Shown in pieces: positions 57,303-64,000 of a stretch of 64,000 bases of DNA. Location of the stretch: the NCBI GenBank assembly GCA_025618425.1, contig CM046832.1, positions 67,109,427-67,173,426 on the forward strand, written 5' to 3'. This DNA comes from Heliocidaris tuberculata. Taxonomy: Eukaryota > Echinodermata > Echinoidea > Camarodonta > Echinometridae. The notes beneath the pieces are model-generated. The model was not told the DNA's origin, ran no database searches, and saw nothing but the letters and a program-made list of their open reading frames with translations. The first letter of the stretch is position 1; the number at the start of each line of letters is the position of its first letter. A program made the position numbers and the translations under genes.

Positions 57303-57752
57303 AAGGGGAAGTCTATCCTAACAGTACATCAAGATGATTTGAATAAAAGTAGAAAAATGAGATCAAGTCAATAAAAATCTACTTAAGAATATAAAAATTC
57401 CTCTGTGACCATCTCTTCATATGTTTTGTCAATAAATTATTAAAAAACATATCCCTCTTCTCCATTAATGTGAATAGCAATTAAGGAGAATATAGGGACA
57501 CATTTTCCTGTTACGTAATTACAGTACAGTTCTATGGAGCACAATGGAAATTATGGAGTTGGGTGGAAAAATATAGAGAGTAGCTCACAGCAAATTTTGC
57601 CAGTTTGTGAAGTGACCTTCTAAATTTAAAAACTTCACAACTTTCTGACTTTCAATCACAACTTTTTTTTCTCAAACTGTATCAGACCAGTTTCTCTCAT
57701 TTTTCTCTCATTAATCAAATATCAACTTGATTTTAGAATGGACTTCCCATTC
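57303..57752. mobile_element. Decayed inverted-repeat element related to the TTAA group
   Basis: AAAGGGGAAGTCTATCCTAA at the left and TTAGAATGGACTTCCCATTC at the right are approximate inverted repeats. A GTAGAAAAATGAG/CTCATTTTTCTCT block lies inside on each side, and the sub-terminal TTCACAACTTTCTGAC resembles the T2 sub-terminal sequence. The target site is no longer recognisable. Confidence 0.5.
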
Positions 57753-59641
57753 AAGTGCAAAGCAATACTACAAACATATATTCTGAAGAGAAAGCAAAAT
57801 CCACCTGAACGAAAACTGTCCAGTATAACCCTTCAACCTGTAAGCGCACATGTGCTACAGAGGTCTCTGCTTGGCATCTCCAGAGGGAAAAAGACACAGG
57901 CACTGCCTGATGGATGTAGTCAAGAGTAAATTGAGGCATGAGGTGTAGAAGAGCACCCTAGACAATTTGTCATTTGACTGTCTCAACATGACATGAGAAA
58001 GTACATGCCCAGATGTATTGAACTCTTAACCCCTTCAACTTCAGTACCTTTACATGTACTAACAAATTCAGGTAGGCCTACATATACATCACTAGAGCAG
58101 ACACTCTACAGCATGCAATGAGCCATGCAAATTAAAATAGGGGAAGAAAGCAAATCGCCCATGAAGAAATTTAAAGGAACAACAAAAAAAGAAATAAGTT
58201 TGTCTTTTTACTTTATATGCCTTTTCATTTTTGTATGCTTATCAAATTCATATGCATTTCTGACAGACGTGAAGACCTACATTTAGGCTGACATATAAAC
58301 AACATATAAGCCTACAGCTATACATGCACATGTAGCCTACATGTAGACCAATACGTGAGGATATTGTTTAGGGACCTGTAGCTTTTGAGTTCAGAGAGTT
58401 ATCTCATTCAAGTTGTAAATTTTTTAAAAATGACCAGAGATTGGGAAGTTGGTGTTTTTTTGTTGTTTTTTTTGTATGTGTGGGTTTTTTTTGTGTGTGT
58501 TTTTTAAATTTTTGTTTTGGGGTTTTTGTTTTTGTTATTTTTATTTATGTGTTTTATTGGATCATCAGAATCATAAATTTACAGGCAACTGCTACAAAAA
58601 TTGAGTAAACAAAAACATCAAATAAAAACAAAAAGCTAAGAAATAAAAGGGAAAAAAAGAAAGAAAAAAAAAGAAGGGTAACACATCAGAACATGCATGC
58701 ATGCCTACTCCACTGACCCAGTAAGCTATGGAGAGGAACAGGATAAAAGCCCAAAGAAACCCCTTTCTTAATAAACAAGAACCAAGCAGAAGAAGCAGCC
58801 AGGAGCCCCATCCAGCCCAGGCACCTCCAATCAGGGACAGACTCCATGTCAACAATATGTATAGTACGGAATCTTGCCATAGATACACCAACTTTGATGA
58901 GAAAACAGCAATTCGAAAATTCCTTTTACCTACATGCATACATGTATTTGTATCATTGCCTTCATCACACAAAAAAAATGACTCTCACCTTCCCAGTTTC
59001 CCAGAACTATAACGAGATTCCACAGTACTGGTGGACCAAAAAAAAAAAAGAAGTGAATTGTAAGTATGTATTCACACAAATCCAGTCCATGAGTGCACAC
59101 TGCATCCATAGCCAAAAATAACACCACAATACAGTCTATATCCAAGGAGTTATGTGATAACTCCTTGCTATATCTAGCACACAGTGTGAGAATGAAGTGT
59201 GGTTTGGTTTTTTTTCCGTTAGAACCGAGGTTCAACCATGCATGTAAACCCAAAAGAAACCCTCAACTTGCAATGTACAGAACCTCCTAAAAAGAGACCT
59301 ACAATGTAGAGAGAGGAAAAAAAGAGTCGGACAGAAAGAGAAGAGGGCACAACACACACAAGAAAGGGGAAAGGGACCCAGGAGGTGTAGTGTGCATGTA
59401 TGCTCATAATATATTGGGGCCAATCCAGGATTTTGAATGCAGCATCAAATGACATTATATTCCATGTACATGTTTGCATATATGTGGTCGTACATGTACG
59501 TTAGAAGAAAGTCTTAATATGCCAGCACACTTATTTCACTTGCACATCTACATGTATTGTATAGGCTACTTAAACCTGATGCAAGGACTTACATTTTGTA
59601 CCCCATGTAAGTCATGCTAAAAAAGGGAAACATTTACAATG
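57753..59641. other. No gene seen; GC-richer patch and a 23-bp hairpin
   Basis: A GC-richer patch at about 58690-58880 opens overlapping frames on both strands, including a very hydrophobic minus-strand frame (58592-58972). I do not recognise either. A perfect hairpin AAGGAGTTAT-GTG-ATAACTCCTT lies at 59144-59166. The plus strand at about 58450-58555 is T/G-rich. Confidence 0.4.
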
Positions 59642-59677
59642 TAGTTCTAAATGTTAAACTCAACTTTACACCAACCT

Positions 59678-60069
59678 TTAAAGGGAATCTTGAGTTCTGG
59701 GAAACAAGAAAAATAATTTGCGAGCTTTCTCATTCCTTTTATGTCAGTTTGGAAGAACATCATAGTAGAAACATCCACTGAAAAGGATTGCTCTTCAAAT
59801 GCTCTTATATTCGAATTATGACGAGAAATAGCTGAAATGTTTGGGCCGAACATTCATGCCACTTGTGTGAGTAGTCCCATATACCCATTTCTATGTGCAG
59901 TACATGTGCTTTTCAGTGAGACTGGGTCAATTTATTATCTATTTTGATGATTCCAAAACAACACAGTATAAAACAATTCTTATGTAGACATGGTCAACCT
60001 TTCCCAATTTCTTTGAGACAGTTTCTTTCACAATATAATTGCATGACCAGAACTCTACTTTATCTTTAA
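59678..60069 (-). mobile_element. T4 TTAA-target MITE, copy 4 (reverse orientation)
   Basis: TTAA at 59678-59681 and 60066-60069 encloses about 384 bp starting AGGGAATCTTGAGTTCTGG and ending CCAGAACTCTACTTTATCT. The interior matches the other T4 copies (AGAACATCATAGTAGAAACA, TTTGGGCCGAACATTCATG, TTTTGATGATTCCAAAACA). Confidence 0.9.
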
Positions 60070-61566
60070 ACCCAGCATCAGCTTTAAATTATAGTAGAGT
60101 ACAGACCTTAGTAAAGTTAGTATCTGCTGTAAATATCAAAGTAATTCTGGATATTACATCACATTCCTAATAAATGAATCATTCACCACTTAGCCACAAC
60201 CAGGCAATTGGAATGATTCATTAAATGTAGAACTGTTATGCACTGAAACACATGCACAGTTCATGCAGTTGTTGATAGAACATAAGAAACTGTAGGTCTA
60301 CAATGTCAAACAGTACACTGTACATATACAGCAGGAGTACAACACAAATTCAATTGATAATAAATGACATGCATGTTCAGCATGAATTATAAGTTGCCAA
60401 CATTTATATTTATCTGTGTATGGTGTACAGAATGTTCTATAGATGCCAAATGTGCATGGATACTCTCAAAACAAAAAATACAACAAATTAACGGAAAATC
60501 TATTTGCGTTAAATATGTCATGTAAGAATCACCAAATGAAAACTATGAAAAACAATAACAAAAGCAGATGGGAGTTTTTCATGATCACAATTCGAAATGT
60601 AAATCGCATTTCACTTTTTGTTTGCTTACAATGTATTACTTAATGGTGGAAATTTCCAGTAGCTTAGAAAATATACATGTACAAAGCATGAGCTCTTTAC
60701 ATGTACAACTGTACATGCTCAAAGCAGAGCAATTCAATAACAAATCTAAGGCCTTTTGTTCATAAGTAAAATATCAAATGATCTCTACAATTAGTTACAA
60801 TCAATCAATTTACAGACATACCAAAATCAAATTTAATATTCTTGCAGAGCATTAAAAAATTGAACGAAAATACATTTCAAAATGTCATTGTTATGTCACA
60901 TCCCACTCACTCTGTCTCTCATTCTTTCTCTCTTCCTTAGTTCTACACAAAGAGAATAGTTGCAGGTAGCACATACACACAGACATACATGTACACAGAG
61001 ATCCTCATCAATGGTGCTTTCTGAAATTACAGCAAATTGGATAAATGTTAATTAGATAAGATTGATTGTGTACATCATTCAGGCTGCGTATCTTATCCAA
61101 TCTTCTGTTGCAGTGGATTTCTAACAAAGCATCGAGTTACAGGGCCTGCATCTTTATCTCCAGTCCGACAGTACGTCTCCTTCGATTCAATCCTCTTAAT
61201 ATTCTAATGTGATGAAAGGGACTTTCAGGCTCCCTTCTTTTATCCAGCACTCCTTAATTTCCTCATCCTTACAGCATGCATTGTATACTGTATGAAATAC
61301 AAACTACAACATGCATAGAAAATGTTGATCTGAATATGTATTTAGATGTATGTCTACATGGTATTGTAGATGTTTCTATGTACCTTCTAGCCTTTCAACA
61401 ACAGTTCGAAGAAACGTACCTTAGAGCACAGGAAATCGTTGACTAAAACCAATTTATTTTGAGTCCAGGAAATGTGTAATATGACCAATTAGCAAGAAGT
61501 ACATCACCTCAGATTGGAAAAGGAAGAATGTTTATACATTGGTGTATACCACCTTCTGTGCTAAAT
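60070..61566. other. No gene seen
   Basis: AT-rich DNA without repeats matched to the rest of the window. Confidence 0.4.
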
Positions 61567-61728
61567 CAGGGTGCCGTTGCATAAAACTTGCTATTATAGT
61601 AACTTTGCTATTATAGTAACTTTTCATGGAATACTGGATTTTGATTGGCTCTTGAGCAACGTTACCATGGTAGTTACCATTGATGGCAAAGTTACTATAA
61701 TAGTAAGTCTTTATGCAATGGCACCCTG
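61567..61728. mobile_element. W-family MITE, second copy of the GGTGCC subfamily
   Basis: The element is 156 bp, flanked by CAG (61567-61569) and CTG (61726-61728), beginning GGTGCCGTTGCATAAAACTT and ending CTTTATGCAATGGCACC. It is the inverted counterpart of the 54.1-kb element, with an extra TTGCTATTATAGTAAC unit. Opposite bases at the middle of the two flanks (CAG/CTG) suggest a CWG target or a mutated duplication. Confidence 0.85.
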
Positions 61729-63379
61729 ATCTGGACGATTATACTTTTAATGAGCTACATGTACATATTTCAATTAGACCCAAATAGACGACTTACACTT
61801 ACAATCAATATAGGCCACGCAGGAAGCTATTACATTTGTTTTGCCATTTGGCGCAGAAAGCAAAATAAAATACCTTGAATGACATTTTGTACAAACTACA
61901 TGTACATGTATTCCCTGTTCAAGCTCAGATTGAAAATTGACTCCACCCCACAAGTGATGACAGTAGTAGTCAGATACATGTACGTGTAGGAAGGCCATGT
62001 AAAATGGAAGGCCATATAAAATCTTAATGAATCTACATGTAAGTGGCTACCATGCACCGAGGGCAATACCACGCTGAAATTAAAATGCTTTTAAAGATCG
62101 GGATTAGCTTATTAGCAATCTAAAACCGTTCTGCGACAACCCTAGTAATGAAGAAAGCTGTGGAACATCTCACCATTTTAGCGAGTGATTCAGACAGACT
62201 ACTCTGTTTAATTCCACCCAGGCCTTTCTTTATTCTCTCTTTGAGTGCTCATGAAAACGTGATGTCAATATCAAAACATGAACATATAGTCATGTACATG
62301 TATAAAAGTATTTAGATATACTGCTTATGGTATTTCTTGAACAGGGAAATGTCAAATACTCTAACAAATCTAAAGACAAGGATTGGGGAATCTTTGTTTT
62401 CAAAGAGTTCCTCCTCTAAAAAATTAGAATTTCAAAAAAATGTTATGGATTCTATTTTGAGCTTGACTGCCTGGGTTGGGGCTATGTTAACAGAGAGATT
62501 TGAGAGATTTATTATTCTGTTCATGCTGAAAATGATTTATTCCAAATGAAGGGTTTGATTGTCCTCGTTCTCATTGTATACATGTACATGGTCATGTTTT
62601 CAGGAGAATTCCGTTTACATGAGACTTCTAAGCAACTTCCTGAATGGAGTTATTGGCTTTTTCTTTAGTGTGTGGATTTCTTTTTGTTGTTGCTGTTAAT
62701 ATTGTCAGTGGCAAAGCACGAGTCCAATCATTGAGGGGGCCCCGGTCTTACTCGTAAAATTCAATGTGGATCTACATGTACGAGGCAACTGATTAGCAAG
62801 AGGGTGCGGGAGGGGGACCTATCATCTTCTTTTCTTGTCCCTTTCCTATTCTCTCTTTTTTTTTTGCCACTAGATGTTGTCATTCTTTGCTCTTTCTCTT
62901 TTTTTTAGCATAAATTAGATTACAGGGAAAATTGCAAGCTACTGCGATTACATTGCCTTCTGTATTCTCACTGTTCTGTATCAAGCTTTTTTTTTCTCAT
63001 TCTCATTAAACATTCTTTGCCTATACAGACTTTAGAATTATGAAGCTCCTTGATGCTGACCTTAAAATCAAACATAATCAAAAATGCAAAAATGAGACTA
63101 TAGCAGACAATGATGCAACATTACCTTTCAACAGACACATCCCAGTATCCAAAGAAGTTTACATTCAGCAGTGAATGGAGGATGTTTGTCTGGCACTAAC
63201 TTGTCAAAGATACTACATGTACATGTATGCAGGGCCCAACACTAACAGGTGCCCAAAAATAAAAGTCCAGAAGTCCAGAACCCCCAATTCATAAATTTTT
63301 ACCTTAGGGCTCATGTATACAGGAAAAAAATATTCAATCAGAGAAGAAGTTGGGTGAATTCACATGTTCTGCATTTCAA
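61729..63379. other. No gene seen
   Basis: This is AT-rich DNA with TACATGTAC words and T-rich runs. A 70-codon frame at 62337-62549 is unremarkable. Confidence 0.4.
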
Positions 63380-63857
63380 TTTTTTGAAAGTTGTAATCAC
63401 TATGCATATGGGAATTTCAAATTGGCCGAATAGGTAATGTCACTGTGATGTAGCTGTGGACAACTCCCCCATTCGCTCTAACACACAAAATTACTAAAAT
63501 GTCACTTTTTTCAAAATGCATTACTTAGTAGGATCTTTTCGTTCATGAGGACCTATAACAATATGCTTTCTCCAATATATTTTGAGTACTGACCCGAGGG
63601 TAAAAGCGCCTCAAAGAAAACCGCAAATTATTTATATTTTTGTGTATGACAAATGGGAGAGTTGTCCACAAAAATGTCACAATTGACTCACCAAATTGCC
63701 AATTTGAGATTCGCATAGATGTAGTGATCTCATATTTCAAACATCCATAACTTTCTTAGTCCTTGTCCGATTTCTTTCAAACTTTCGCCATCCTGTTTTT
63801 CTTATTTTTCTGCTTTCACACAAATCATCTTATTATCAAGGTTGGATTGCCCTTTAC
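63380..63857 (-). mobile_element. T2 MITE, 5'-truncated inverted copy
   Basis: It is the reverse complement of the 17.3-kb T2 element over about 470 bp. Shared landmarks are TTGAAAGTTGTAATCACTAT, AATTGGCCGAATAGGTAATG, GAGGGTAAAAGCGCCTCAAA and ATCAAGGTTGGATTGCCCT. The right terminus is followed by TTAC, a one-base-altered TTAA. The opposite 110 bp or so is missing. The internal open frame resembling the one at 17.4 kb reflects DNA similarity. Confidence 0.85.
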
Positions 63858-64000
63858 TTAAAGATATGTACTTGAGTACTAGGAGTTTCGCAAAAATTCC
63901 CCAGTTTGTTTTTTCTTGGTTTGTATTTCATGTGAAAGTTCCTTTCATTTAACTAATAAAATGAGCCTTATTCACCCCAAATGTGTCTCGCATTTTTATA
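63858..64000. other. Window end, no gene seen
   Basis: AT-rich DNA without recognisable features. Confidence 0.4.

Noticed and set aside
58592..58972. A 126-codon very hydrophobic minus-strand frame resembling a membrane protein
   Set aside because: Much of the hydrophobicity comes from A/T homopolymers read as Phe/Leu. The opposite strand is equally open and no family is recognisable.
17406..63740. Similar short proteins at 17406-17603 and 63543-63740 that could suggest a conserved coding region
   Set aside because: Both lie in copies of the T2 MITE. The DNA is equally similar outside the frame, so protein similarity follows from repeat identity.

Overview
This window is AT-rich nuclear DNA from an animal, most likely a marine invertebrate. 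A sea urchin or other echinoderm is my best guess, with mollusc or amphioxus possible. The grounds are the absence of bacterial gene organisation, the very frequent TACATGTA/ACATGTAC words, TTAA-, CWG- and 8-bp-target miniature transposons, a tRNA-derived SINE, and CTCF-type motifs. It reads as intergenic or long-intron DNA. No open reading frame encodes a protein family I recognise. The only gene candidate is a small secreted-peptide locus around 38.5-39.1 kb, with CCAAT boxes, a TATA box and a leader free of ATG.

Most of what can be resolved is non-autonomous DNA transposons, many nested. I worked out boundaries from terminal inverted repeats (TIRs), target-site duplications (TSDs) and, in several cases, an uninterrupted copy elsewhere in the window that serves as the empty site. 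Family names are mine: T1 (TTAA target, CCCTTTC ends, five copies, about 410 bp), T2 (TTAA, AGGGCAATCC ends), T3 (TTAA, AGTGTACCAA ends, two copies, about 350-370 bp), T4 (TTAA, AGAT-rich ends with GAGTTCTGG, four copies, about 385 bp), E (a short palindrome carrying GAGCCAGAAGG and an internal TTAA) and W (GG-ended, CAG/CTG target, CCAATCA core). Two 8-bp-TSD hAT-like elements (32.3 and 34.4 kb), one Harbinger-like element (18.4 kb), one pogo-like element (34.4-35.2 kb) and large fold-backs (44.5-46.8 and 50.7-51.4 kb) complete the set.

Layout: 0-10 kb is mostly unresolved DNA with one E copy and simple repeats. 10-15 kb has a T3 copy and featureless DNA. 15-21.5 kb is a dense transposon cluster, including T2 inside T4 and T4 plus T3 inside E. 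21.7-26.5 kb has candidate regulatory sites (octamer, CTCF-like, CRE/E-box/TATA, TATA/MEF2-like). 27-32 kb has one T1 copy and a possible LINE tail. 32-38.3 kb is a second transposon cluster. 38.3-41 kb has different composition and carries the secreted-peptide candidate. 42-47 kb has T4, a SINE, T1, a tandem duplication and a 1.49-kb near-perfect palindrome inside a larger inverted-repeat element. 47-53 kb is mostly unresolved plus a fold-back. 53.04-56.92 kb is the most elaborate structure: an E element split at its TTAA by one 3.8-kb element, whose interior is a tandem satellite carrying DR1 nuclear-receptor-type motifs, itself hit by two T1 copies (one of them hit by a W element). 57-64 kb is quieter, with T4, W and T2 copies.

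All similarity statements come from reading the sequence by eye. Superfamily labels rest on TIR and TSD features only, because no transposase was found.
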